Source: Candidatus Latescibacterota bacterium (lineage in GTDB: Bacteria; Latescibacterota; UBA2968; GCA-2709665). From it: DNA of 7,226 bases. The notes under the pieces are model-generated. The model saw only the letters and a list, made by a program, of their open reading frames with translations. It searched no databases and was not told where the DNA came from. The DNA lies in NCBI GenBank assembly GCA_012271065.1, contig JAAXHE010000033.1, forward strand, positions 1 through 7,226. The letters run 5' to 3'. A program made the position numbers and the translations under genes. Shown piece after piece: positions 1 to 6,378 of this stretch; within the stretch, counting starts at the first letter, position 1, and every line of letters starts with the position of its first letter.

Positions 1-39
1 CGTTTCCAGGTGAAGGTTGTGACCGGCGAAGTTGCCCAT
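1..39 (-). CDS. Probable 5' end of a further gene, cut by the window edge
   Basis: An ATG on the minus strand at 39-37 opens a frame without a stop for 13 codons to the edge. The peptide reads MGNFAGHNLHLET, too short to assign to a family. A GGGA sequence lies 8 nt upstream (48-51), a modest ribosome binding site. The gap to the preceding gene's TAG stop is 50 bp, in line with the 13-58 bp gaps elsewhere in this block, so a seventh operon member is plausible. The alternative is that these bases are non-coding; 13 open codons in GC-rich DNA are weak evidence. Confidence 0.4.
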   Translation of the reverse strand, partial: MGNFAGHNLHLET

Positions 40-89
40 TCTCAGGATCCCACTTTTCACTGTACCAAGGCTGGTTCCGGATCTCGACT

Positions 90-1082
90 CTACGCCGAAT
101 ACGCCAGTTCCATCCCGTCTTCGACGTCCACGGTCACGCGCAGAACGCCCGGGCGGACGAGGGAGGCGGACATCGGCTGATTGTTGACGCGGACCCGGGG
201 ATACCGGCACCACGCGGCGTGTACGTCAGCGTCCAGGGTGAGCGCCCGGCACGTCACCCGGTCTGACAACCCTTCCAGGTTCAGACGATAGCGCTTTTCA
301 ACGTCCGTATCGACGAGGGTTGTAACTGTGGTATGCCGGCGGGTAAGATGGTAGAAGGTGGCTTCCTCGGGCACGGCGCACCACACGTCGTCTCCGCCTT
401 CCTCGACAACGGCATCGAAACGGCGCCGAAGCTGGTCCGCCGTGCAGTCCTTGTTCCGATGGACCGCCACATCCAGCGGGCAATGGCAATAGTCGATGAT
501 CCATCCGCCGTCCGCCTGTGCGTGGCGTATGTTCCGGTACGGATCGAACTCGCTGTAAAAAGGTTCGTAAAACTGGTCATGCAGTGCCGTTCGGTTCAGC
601 CAGAAGAGTTCGTCGCCGGGCCGGTTGAGCGCATCCGTCAGACTCATCGCGCCCAGGTAGCCGTACTCGCGGCACGCTTCCAGTACGTGGTCCGCCATAT
701 TCGTATTGTTTCCGGGCGAGCAGTAGAGGTCAACCGGTCCGTCGATGGCCTCCTCCAGCACCTCCTTCGCCTCCCGCAACTCCCGGTCCAGCATATCCGG
801 CTGTATCACTTCGTGGCTCCACGAATGGTTGCCCACGCCCCAGCCGCGGTCGACCATCTCCTTCATTTCCTCACCGGTCATATGCCTGAAACCGTTGTAG
901 CTGGAAGCGCCGAGTTGCCGGATTTCGCCAATGTGGCCCGCTACCGCCTCCATGTGCCCCGGTATGCCGAATGCTTCATGGATCGGCACCGCGCGCTCGT
1001 GCAGTTCGATCAGGGCTTCGTCGTACGTAATGGAGTAGACCCATTTCTTTCCGTGTTTCCAGTCACAGATCCTGACAGCCAT
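90..1082 (-). CDS. NodB-like polysaccharide deacetylase family protein
   Basis: The 330-aa protein has a NodB homology fold of the carbohydrate esterase 4 type; such metal-dependent enzymes remove N- or O-acetyl groups from sugars, and the superfamily includes allantoinase-type amidohydrolases. Motif 1 is T-Y-D-E (residues 19-22) where TFDDG is usual, so the putative catalytic base Asp21 is kept and the second, metal-binding Asp is Glu22. Motif 2 is HSWSH (86-90), giving both metal-binding histidines. Motif 3, usually with an arginine, reads LYCSPGN (119-125) without one. WIIDYCHCP (194-202) supplies a motif-5-like His200. Residues from about 245 onward look like a small beta-rich C-terminal domain. 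There is no signal peptide, so a cytoplasmic small-molecule substrate is more likely than cell-wall polysaccharide. The ribosome binding site GAAAGGGAG (1096-1088) is 5 nt from ATG and overlaps the last base of the preceding gene's stop, suggesting translational coupling. The family call is firm; the substrate is unknown. Confidence 0.88.
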   Translation of the reverse strand: MAVRICDWKHGKKWVYSITYDEALIELHERAVPIHEAFGIPGHMEAVAGHIGEIRQLGASSYNGFRHMTGEEMKEMVDRGWGVGNHSWSHEVIQPDMLDRELREAKEVLEEAIDGPVDLYCSPGNNTNMADHVLEACREYGYLGAMSLTDALNRPGDELFWLNRTALHDQFYEPFYSEFDPYRNIRHAQADGGWIIDYCHCPLDVAVHRNKDCTADQLRRRFDAVVEEGGDDVWCAVPEEATFYHLTRRHTTVTTLVDTDVEKRYRLNLEGLSDRVTCRALTLDADVHAAWCRYPRVRVNNQPMSASLVRPGVLRVTVDVEDGMELAYSA

Positions 1083-1095
1083 TGAATCTCCCTTT

Positions 1096-1863
1096 CTAAC
1101 CTGTATTCACGGCATCCATGAACGCGTTGAACGTGGTGCTGTATCCGATCTTCCACTCGAAAATGTGGATGCCGTAACGCGTGGCAAGACGCTCGTCAAA
1201 GGTATCGGGACGTTCCACGCCCACCGTCCCGTCGCGCATCAATATGCATCGATACCCGCGGGAGAGCATCGCCTGTCCGCCGCCTTCGGAACCCAGAACG
1301 CACATATCGGCCGCGAATCCCGTGTAGACCAGGGTGTCGATGTCATTGGCTTTCAGATATGCGTCCAATGTGTCGGTGTAAAAGACCATGGGTTCGTCTC
1401 CGACGGGGGACACGATTGCAGCCCGGCGCATCTTCGCGAGCGGGGAGTGTTTCATATAGTCGGGGCCATGCGCGCGGTCCAGCATCTCCTTCTGGCGGCC
1501 GGTGGGTTTCCAGACGTTCGTCCTGGCGCGTCGGGACGGGATATGCGGGTATTGTTCGTCCATCCAGTCCGCTTCCACGTGGACCACGGGAAGACCGATC
1601 GCCCGCGCCGCGTTCATGGCCGGACGCATCACCTCGCACATAATGCGGTACCCTTCGGCAGTGGCTTCGGGCCAGCCCAGGTCCACGCAGTAGTCCATGT
1701 TCAGGGGAGGACCGTCGGGGCAGCCGATGTTCCAGCAGTGCATGCCGATGAGCGCCGTTCGCCGGACGGGAAGCTCGAACGTGACCGATTCGTACCCGGG
1801 GCTGTCGATCGGCAGGGCGCGATAGTAACGCGCATCCAAGTGGATCGTTGCGGAATCCGGCAT
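1096..1863 (-). CDS. Isochorismatase-fold cysteine hydrolase family protein, catalytic triad apparently incomplete
   Basis: The 255-aa protein belongs to the isochorismatase-like (cysteine hydrolase) family, whose members include N-carbamoylsarcosine amidase, nicotinamidase and isochorismatase. The clearest signature is residues 176-190, with TGFAADMCV matching the family's TG..(T/A)D.CV and placing the nucleophile at Cys188; the later RDGTVGVE (210-217) also matches. The usual Asp on the first beta strand (as in xxIDMQ) is Gly40 in TALIGMHCW. The usual Lys six residues before the conserved Phe is about Gly155 in VGDEPMVFYTDTLD. The canonical Asp-Lys-Cys triad thus seems reduced to Cys only, though this rests on alignment by eye. 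Residues 98-147 form a longer-than-usual insert rich in Arg, Lys and Trp. The ATG has GAAAGG 8 nt upstream. The gene sits 58 bp after the alpha/beta hydrolase and 13 bp before the deacetylase. It may be an enzyme with altered chemistry or a non-enzymatic homologue. Confidence 0.9.
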   Translation of the reverse strand: MPDSATIHLDARYYRALPIDSPGYESVTFELPVRRTALIGMHCWNIGCPDGPPLNMDYCVDLGWPEATAEGYRIMCEVMRPAMNAARAIGLPVVHVEADWMDEQYPHIPSRRARTNVWKPTGRQKEMLDRAHGPDYMKHSPLAKMRRAAIVSPVGDEPMVFYTDTLDAYLKANDIDTLVYTGFAADMCVLGSEGGGQAMLSRGYRCILMRDGTVGVERPDTFDERLATRYGIHIFEWKIGYSTTFNAFMDAVNTG

Positions 1864-1921
1864 GTCAAACGCCTTTCGGGAACAACGTCGAAACGGGAGG
1901 AATTCTCAGGATGCGGCAGCC

Positions 1922-3793
1922 TTAACGCATCGGTCCGCGGCCTTCGATCAGAATGTCTACGGGATGGGAAAGCAGAACGAGGTCTTCGATATCAAACTGC
2001 TCGAGCAGGCCGAAACAGAACGCAACCGGCTCCTGCGTGTAGTCCACGCTCCAGTCGATAAGCCGGCGGAGCGTATCGGGAAGATTGGCGCGCAATGCGT
2101 CGACGCCACGGGGCCGCAGGGCTGCCGCGCACAGGGCAATCAGGCCGGTGGAAAGGCCCTGGGTGTTTATGTCCATGGAACGCATGCCGGATCTCGACTC
2201 GATCCAGCGCCGGAGGGCCAGCAACTGCGCCGTACAGATACCCAGGGGACGGTCGCCGGCGGCGGCGATGCATTCCATAAACAGGTAGTGATACTCGCCG
2301 TCCGCGATAACCTGTTCGCCAAACGCAAGCAGGTCGGCTGCGAAAACGCGTTTGCCGTCCTCAAGCGCGTTCTTAACAGCCCTCGCCGCGCCGGCCCGGC
2401 CGTTTTCCGTGAGGACAAGCAGGACGTCGCTCGATCCCCGCGGATCGAATTCCGTGACGGGAACATTCCAGCGGTCCATTTTCAGAAGATGGTGCGAGAT
2501 GCTTACGCCCGCCAGCGTCCGTGACTTGAGGGCGGTTCGCGACTCCACCGCGTAAGCGGACGGCAGGCGGAGAACCCTCGAAAGGCGCCTTCGGTCCTGC
2601 TGCCTTGAATCGGCGGCCGATCGTTTCTCCGGCAGGCGCCGGGCGAGGTCTCCGGCGATCGAGAGGAACGTGGGATTGCCGGGCGGAAGCCCCACATTGA
2701 GTTCCCACTCGGAGCGAATTTCGTCGTCGCACGGAATATCCTCGGTGCGGATGTCCAGGTCCCAGGATTTCTTCAGGAGTTCATATAGCCGCTCGCGGAT
2801 GTCTTTCTCGTAGTTGTGGGTACCCGGATGTTCATTGGCGTAAAAACCGATGTGATCGGACGCGCCGAGTTTCTCATAGACCTTTCGGGCGGGCGTATAC
2901 AGGGCCGGCCGCATGAATTCCGGGCGGAATATGCTGTCCTTGACGCTGTGTACAAGCAGCGCCGGACGGGGCGCAAACATGGCGGTGAGGGTGTCGTAGT
3001 CCGCCACGGTGCAGAGATCGACGGGCGTCTGTTCCAGGTCGCCGTGGTCCTGCCATCGCCTGGTCGCGCGATGCCAGATCGGGGAGTGTCCCGAAACCGG
3101 CACGGACACGCCGATGCGTTCATCGATTGCCGTGAGTACGGCCGTCTGCCATCCGCCGCCCGAGAGACCGGTCATGGCCACCCTGTCAGGGTCTGCGTGT
3201 TCGTGAGCGAGCAGGACGTCCAGACCGCGTTTCATCGCCAGGTACATCGCGCTGACGCCCGCGACGCCGCACAGGTCGACGTGGGCCTGCTGCATATGGT
3301 TGAGAGAGCCCTGAAGTTCGCCCATGCCGATGAATTCGAAGTTCAGGGCAAGCATGCCGCGTTTGGCCAGGTTGATACACCGCACCTGCTTGTAGTCCAT
3401 GGCCTTGCCGCCCCGATGGTGGCCGTTGGGGTTGAGCACGGCCGGTGCCTTTCCTCGCAGATTCTCAGGCTCGTACAGCAGCGCGGGGATCCGCATGCCC
3501 GGATACCCTTCGTAATGGAGTTTCCGGATGCGGTAGCCGTTACCCTTGAGAACGCCGCGCCACCGGACATCCGGCGGGCGATCGTTGACGTCCGGATCGA
3601 GTCCGGTCAGGAAGACTGTCTTCAGGAGGTCCCTGCGAATCCTGGCGGTTCGGCTTTTCCACTCCGCGGCGGACGCGGGCGTTTCCAGACGCGGAAGCTT
3701 TTCCGCATAGTAGTTCATCATGATGCGGGTATGCCGGTTGCGCAGGAGCTTTCGCGAGAGCGCGTGCGCGATCTGTTTGGACGTGAGGGGCAT
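1922..3793 (-). CDS. Two-domain alpha/beta hydrolase (acetylxylan esterase / dienelactone hydrolase type)
   Basis: The 623-aa protein is a serine hydrolase of the alpha/beta fold. In the N-terminal half, VAMTGLSGGG gives the nucleophile elbow with Ser211, HSVKDSIF the acid Asp286, and EHPGTHNY the histidine His326, in the order and spacing of acetylxylan-esterase-like hydrolases. NPNGHHRGG (122-130) fits the oxyanion-hole loop. From about residue 450 a second hydrolase-like unit begins: a strand (DVLLVLTENG), then GKRVFAADLLAFGE, a second GxSxG elbow (GLSTG, Ser548) and LLEQFDIEDLVLL near the end. It stops before a matching histidine, so it is probably non-catalytic. The likely reaction is hydrolysis of a small ester or amide; no signal peptide is seen. 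ATG at 3793 was chosen because GGGAG lies 8 nt upstream. An in-frame GTG at 3820 would add nine residues but has no ribosome binding site. The upstream Ntn-hydrolase gene ends 42 bp earlier, so the two are probably co-transcribed. Confidence 0.87.
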   Translation of the reverse strand: MPLTSKQIAHALSRKLLRNRHTRIMMNYYAEKLPRLETPASAAEWKSRTARIRRDLLKTVFLTGLDPDVNDRPPDVRWRGVLKGNGYRIRKLHYEGYPGMRIPALLYEPENLRGKAPAVLNPNGHHRGGKAMDYKQVRCINLAKRGMLALNFEFIGMGELQGSLNHMQQAHVDLCGVAGVSAMYLAMKRGLDVLLAHEHADPDRVAMTGLSGGGWQTAVLTAIDERIGVSVPVSGHSPIWHRATRRWQDHGDLEQTPVDLCTVADYDTLTAMFAPRPALLVHSVKDSIFRPEFMRPALYTPARKVYEKLGASDHIGFYANEHPGTHNYEKDIRERLYELLKKSWDLDIRTEDIPCDDEIRSEWELNVGLPPGNPTFLSIAGDLARRLPEKRSAADSRQQDRRRLSRVLRLPSAYAVESRTALKSRTLAGVSISHHLLKMDRWNVPVTEFDPRGSSDVLLVLTENGRAGAARAVKNALEDGKRVFAADLLAFGEQVIADGEYHYLFMECIAAAGDRPLGICTAQLLALRRWIESRSGMRSMDINTQGLSTGLIALCAAALRPRGVDALRANLPDTLRRLIDWSVDYTQEPVAFCFGLLEQFDIEDLVLLSHPVDILIEGRGPMR

Positions 3794-3801
3794 GCGGGCG
3801 G

Positions 3802-3806
3802 CTCCC
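3802..3806 (-). promoter_or_regulatory. Ribosome binding site deciding the alpha/beta hydrolase start
   Basis: GGGAG on the minus strand lies 8 nt before the ATG at 3793. The in-frame GTG nine codons upstream (3820) is preceded by a pyrimidine-rich run with no such motif, so the ATG is preferred. Confidence 0.55.
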
Positions 3807-3813
3807 GAAAGAC

Positions 3814-3829
3814 CGCGCACAAAAGCGCG
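3814..3829 (-). other. Short intercistronic stem-loop
   Basis: CGCGC and GCGCG (5 bp) flank a 6-nt loop, just after the C45 gene's TGA stop and before the hydrolase ribosome binding site. It lacks a following T-run, so it is not a convincing terminator. It could stabilise an mRNA end or be chance in GC-rich DNA. Confidence 0.25.
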
Positions 3830-3835
3830 TGCCGA

Positions 3836-4891
3836 TCAGTTCAGCAAATAGGTCTCGTACGGGTTTTGGCAGGGGTTGTTCTTGCTCACGTGCATGCGGC
3901 CTGCATCGGTTTCGATGATCACGGAGAACGTGGTCGCCCAGTACCCCGTCGTGGGATGATCGTTGGGATGGCGACAGATGGAGGTGGGATGGTCTTCGTG
4001 ATCGCTCAGGGCGGCTTTCAGGCTTTCGATTGCAAAGGGGCGTTCCATTTCATTGAAGAGTTTCTGGATCCGGATTTTTCGGCCGCCCGACTGGATGAGT
4101 TCGGGGAAGACATCGTTATTGTGCGCCAGTTCCGGATGCTCGCAGTGGTTTGTATGGGTCACCAGGCCAACGCCGTCGTCCCGGATCACGTGCACGTTTT
4201 CCAGGGTCACTTCCAGGTCCGCGGGCCCTTGCGGTGTGGAGAGAATGATGTTGGCGGGGATGGCGCGCCTCGCCCTTCGCACCGCCTGCACGGCGTCTTC
4301 CATAGTGGCCGTTTCGTAAATGCCGCGGACCGTGAAGTAGTGCGGCACACCCACGGGACGGGAGGGCGCGGGCAGCGTATTCAGGCAAAGCCCGATACCC
4401 TCGCTGTTCAGGCCGATGTAGGCGATGATGCCGGCCTGGGTAATGTTCAGGATGGCGGGCTTTCCTTCCGGACGGCGGGTGAGGACGATGGTATAGGGGT
4501 TGAGCCCGGGGTCGTTGTCCCAGTTCTGGCCCACAATATTGCCGTGTCCGGCGGGGGCGGTAAGTGAAAATGAAGTGCAGCCCGAATCCGCTTCCGCCTG
4601 AAGCTGATTGCGGACCTGGAGCATCATGAGATCGTCCATCGAGACGCCGGAGGACTCGGACGTGCCGCGCATCTCGTCGAGCATGTGGGGTGCGTACCGC
4701 TCCACGTACGGGATGCAGTCCCGGGCGACGCCCATCGCCCTTTCCACCGGGACGCTGACGCTCTTGTTCACGCGTTCAAGGGCGATATCCGCAAAGCCCC
4801 GCACTTCCTCGCGGGCAGCCTCGCCAATCTGCCGCCCCATCTCCAGCGCTGAGCCGGCGACTTCGATTTCACGGTATCGTGTGTCTGACAT
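3836..4891 (-). CDS. C45 family autoproteolytic Ntn hydrolase (acyl-CoA:6-APA acyltransferase-like)
   Basis: The 351-aa protein resembles the C45 peptidase / isopenicillin-N acyltransferase family. In that family the precursor cuts itself before a cysteine, which becomes the N-terminal nucleophile that hydrolyses or transfers amide-linked acyl groups. The expected site is present: D-S-G-C-T-S-F, predicting cleavage between Gly104 and Cys105 into chains of about 104 and 247 residues. Other family features are the opening VAGSALEMGRQIGEA (11-25), GQNWDNDP shortly after the nucleophile, and GLNSEGIGLCLN. The C-terminal GYWATTFSVIIE and YETYLLN also fit. Length is normal for the family and there is no signal peptide. 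ATG at 4891 follows a perfect AGGAGG 5 nt upstream. It is the first gene after the 212-bp repeat-bearing gap, so it may have its own promoter. Bacterial members are widespread outside beta-lactam producers, so the penicillin name does not imply antibiotic synthesis. Confidence 0.92.
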   Translation of the reverse strand: MSDTRYREIEVAGSALEMGRQIGEAAREEVRGFADIALERVNKSVSVPVERAMGVARDCIPYVERYAPHMLDEMRGTSESSGVSMDDLMMLQVRNQLQAEADSGCTSFSLTAPAGHGNIVGQNWDNDPGLNPYTIVLTRRPEGKPAILNITQAGIIAYIGLNSEGIGLCLNTLPAPSRPVGVPHYFTVRGIYETATMEDAVQAVRRARRAIPANIILSTPQGPADLEVTLENVHVIRDDGVGLVTHTNHCEHPELAHNNDVFPELIQSGGRKIRIQKLFNEMERPFAIESLKAALSDHEDHPTSICRHPNDHPTTGYWATTFSVIIETDAGRMHVSKNNPCQNPYETYLLN

Positions 4892-5103
4892 CTGAACCTC
4901 CTGGAACCCGAAAGGCGGTTAGAGGGGAGACCAAAAGCGGTGAGACGGTAGCCGGTAGAGGGTAGAGACTTCCTGCCTTCTGAGGCTTCTCTTCGTGCCG
5001 GAGGCAAGGAGGGATAATTTAGCCGGCGAGGATATCTTCTGCCGTCTTACGTCTCCCGTCTACCCGGTTTTCTCCCCCTCTCACGGCTTACGTCTACCCG
5101 CTT
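4892..5103. repeat. Intergenic element of degenerate 7-nt repeats arranged as inverted arms
   Basis: This is the largest non-coding gap. On the left, 4939-4966 reads as four tandem heptamers (GGTGAGA, CGGTAGC, CGGTAGA, GGGTAGA). On the right, 5044-5064 holds three heptamers of the complementary type (GTCTTAC, GTCTCCC, GTCTACC), with another GTCTACC at 5092-5098. The 30 bases at 4933-4962 match the reverse complement of 5076-5105 at 24 positions without gaps; the mismatches are three AC/CA-type swaps. The core between the arms holds short hairpins (GCCT-TCTG-AGGC, TGCC-GGA-GGCA) and an AT-rich patch around 5015-5020. The right arm runs into the stop codon of the aminotransferase gene. Separation of two gene blocks suggests an attenuating or mRNA-processing role, or a small mobile repeat. 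I could not define a confident promoter here. Confidence 0.6.
4897..4902 (-). promoter_or_regulatory. Strong ribosome binding site of the C45 hydrolase gene
   Basis: The minus strand reads AGGAGG five bases before the ATG at 4891. It is the closest match to the consensus Shine-Dalgarno sequence in the window and fixes the start of the C45 gene. Confidence 0.8.
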
Positions 5104-6342
5104 TTAGCGGTTTCGATCCGCCACTTCCCTGACGATCTGCGCGGCGAGTTCACAGTGTTCGGGTTCATAGCGTTCGCAGAATGACGTCCAGCGTACGAAG
5201 GACTCCAGAAAGCGCTGTGCATTGGGGCACGTATCCCCGCTGTAAGTGTACTCTCTGGAAGCCGGTGGCCTGGAATAGGGATACAGTTTCTTCTCCGCTT
5301 TTTCGGTGAGAAAGGGCAGCGCCGGAGGCAACAGGTAATACCGTCCCATGCCCGCGCCCGGGATACCCGCGTCCGCGACCTGTTGCGCGAAATCATCCGG
5401 TGTACACGCAAACGAATCGGGGTTGACGCTGAACCCGGTCATCCAGCAGGAGTAGACGTTCATATAATCCGGGATGGGAAGCGGCGTGATGCCCGGGATA
5501 TCTTCCAGCCTCTCCGTGAGCAGACGGATCATCCGGTCGCGCTGTTCCACGTTGGGACGGATGACCTCGAGTTGCGCCAGTGTGACCGCAGCCGTGCACT
5601 GGGGCATGCGGTGGGCGAACCCGGGCGCGACGTGCTGCCTTCCGAACCCCTCGAGCATCTGGCCGCCGCGGCTGTGGCCGATGAAACGCATGCGTTCGGC
5701 CAGATTATCGTCGTTGGTCACCACACAGCCGCCAACATCCGAACCCATGGTTTTCTCCGAGTCGAAGGAGAAAGCGCCCGCATCGGAGAGAGACCCGGCC
5801 AGACTTCCCTTGTATTCCCCGAAGACGGCCTGGCAGACGTCTTCATAGAGAAAGAGACCGTGTTTGCCGGCGAGTTCGACGATGGGGTCCATATCGCAAA
5901 TCGTACCGGTCATGTGCACAACCAGAATCGCACGTGTGCGGTCTGTTATACAGGGTTCAATCGTGTCCGCGCTGCTGATCATGGTACCGGCGTCCGTGTC
6001 CGCGAAAACGGGGATGTAGCTCTCCCTGATGATACCCTGCACGGTGCCGTAGTCCGTCGCTGAACTGACGATGATCTCATCACCGGGTTCAAAGTCCAGC
6101 GCGCAGGCCAGAACGGCCAGCGCGGGGGTGCACCCGGGCGTGGCAATGCAGTGTTCCACGCCCATCTCTTCGGCGAACGCGTCTTCAAATCGCCCGATCA
6201 TGTTGCACGTCAAACCGGAGTCGACCACCTCCTGAAGATAGGTCATCGCGTTGGGTCCGATGGTGCGCGGAAAGGGCTGTGGCAGCGTGCCGGCAAGCCC
6301 CGCGGCGGCATCCGCGCCGTACCTCGCCCGTTGGACGGTCAT
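5104..6342 (-). CDS. DegT/DnrJ/EryC1/StrS family PLP-dependent aminotransferase
   Basis: The 412-aa protein is a fold-type I PLP enzyme of the DegT/DnrJ/EryC1/StrS family, which usually transfers an amino group from glutamate or glutamine to a keto-sugar; some members act on cyclitols or other ketones. TPGCTPALAVLACAL (68-82) is the cofactor phosphate-binding and helix region, followed by PGDEIIV. VVHMTG (141-146) matches the usual P-V-H-x-x-G strand. LYEDVCQA (165-172) gives Asp168, which pairs with the pyridine nitrogen, and Gln171. SFDSEKTMGSDVGGCVVT (192-209) places the Schiff-base lysine at Lys197. All key residues appear intact, so an active enzyme is likely. ATG at 6342 has GAAAGGA 6 nt upstream. 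The creatininase gene ends 36 bp upstream, so these two are probably co-transcribed. No sugar-nucleotide synthesis genes are visible, so a nucleotide-sugar substrate cannot be assumed. Confidence 0.92.
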   Translation of the reverse strand: MTVQRARYGADAAAGLAGTLPQPFPRTIGPNAMTYLQEVVDSGLTCNMIGRFEDAFAEEMGVEHCIATPGCTPALAVLACALDFEPGDEIIVSSATDYGTVQGIIRESYIPVFADTDAGTMISSADTIEPCITDRTRAILVVHMTGTICDMDPIVELAGKHGLFLYEDVCQAVFGEYKGSLAGSLSDAGAFSFDSEKTMGSDVGGCVVTNDDNLAERMRFIGHSRGGQMLEGFGRQHVAPGFAHRMPQCTAAVTLAQLEVIRPNVEQRDRMIRLLTERLEDIPGITPLPIPDYMNVYSCWMTGFSVNPDSFACTPDDFAQQVADAGIPGAGMGRYYLLPPALPFLTEKAEKKLYPYSRPPASREYTYSGDTCPNAQRFLESFVRWTSFCERYEPEHCELAAQIVREVADRNR

Positions 6343-6378
6343 GGTTCATCCTTTCTGGCGGTTTACGCTGCCTGAAGT

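Noticed and set aside
77..90. A 14-base match CCGGATCTCGACTC shared with the region near 2187-2200
   Set aside because: One copy is intergenic and the other is inside the hydrolase gene, with no extension. A single match of this length is close to chance for a window this size.
333..1085. A 250-codon plus-strand open frame opposite the deacetylase gene
   Set aside because: It lies opposite a gene with clear NodB motifs and has no recognisable protein family of its own.
1165..2061. A 298-codon plus-strand open frame opposite the isochorismatase-fold gene
   Set aside because: It crosses gene boundaries on the opposite strand, has no family motif, and is explained by GC-rich codon use in the real gene.
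2816..4567. A 583-codon open frame on the plus strand opposite the alpha/beta hydrolase and C45 genes
   Set aside because: It spans two well-supported antisense genes and their intergenic gap, shows no recognisable domain, and its composition (rich in Val, Arg, His, Gly) is typical of the antisense shadow of GC-rich genes.
5010..5025. AT-rich TAAATTAT (minus strand) as a -10 box for the C45 gene
   Set aside because: No acceptable -35 element lies 16-18 nt upstream, so a promoter call is not supported.
4892..5103. Possible CRISPR array or tRNA in the repeat-bearing gap
   Set aside because: Repeat units are only 7 nt, degenerate and without regular spacers, and no cloverleaf can be drawn.
5383..6063. 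A 226-codon plus-strand open frame opposite the aminotransferase gene
   Set aside because: It lies wholly within a gene with an intact PLP site and lacks any domain signature.
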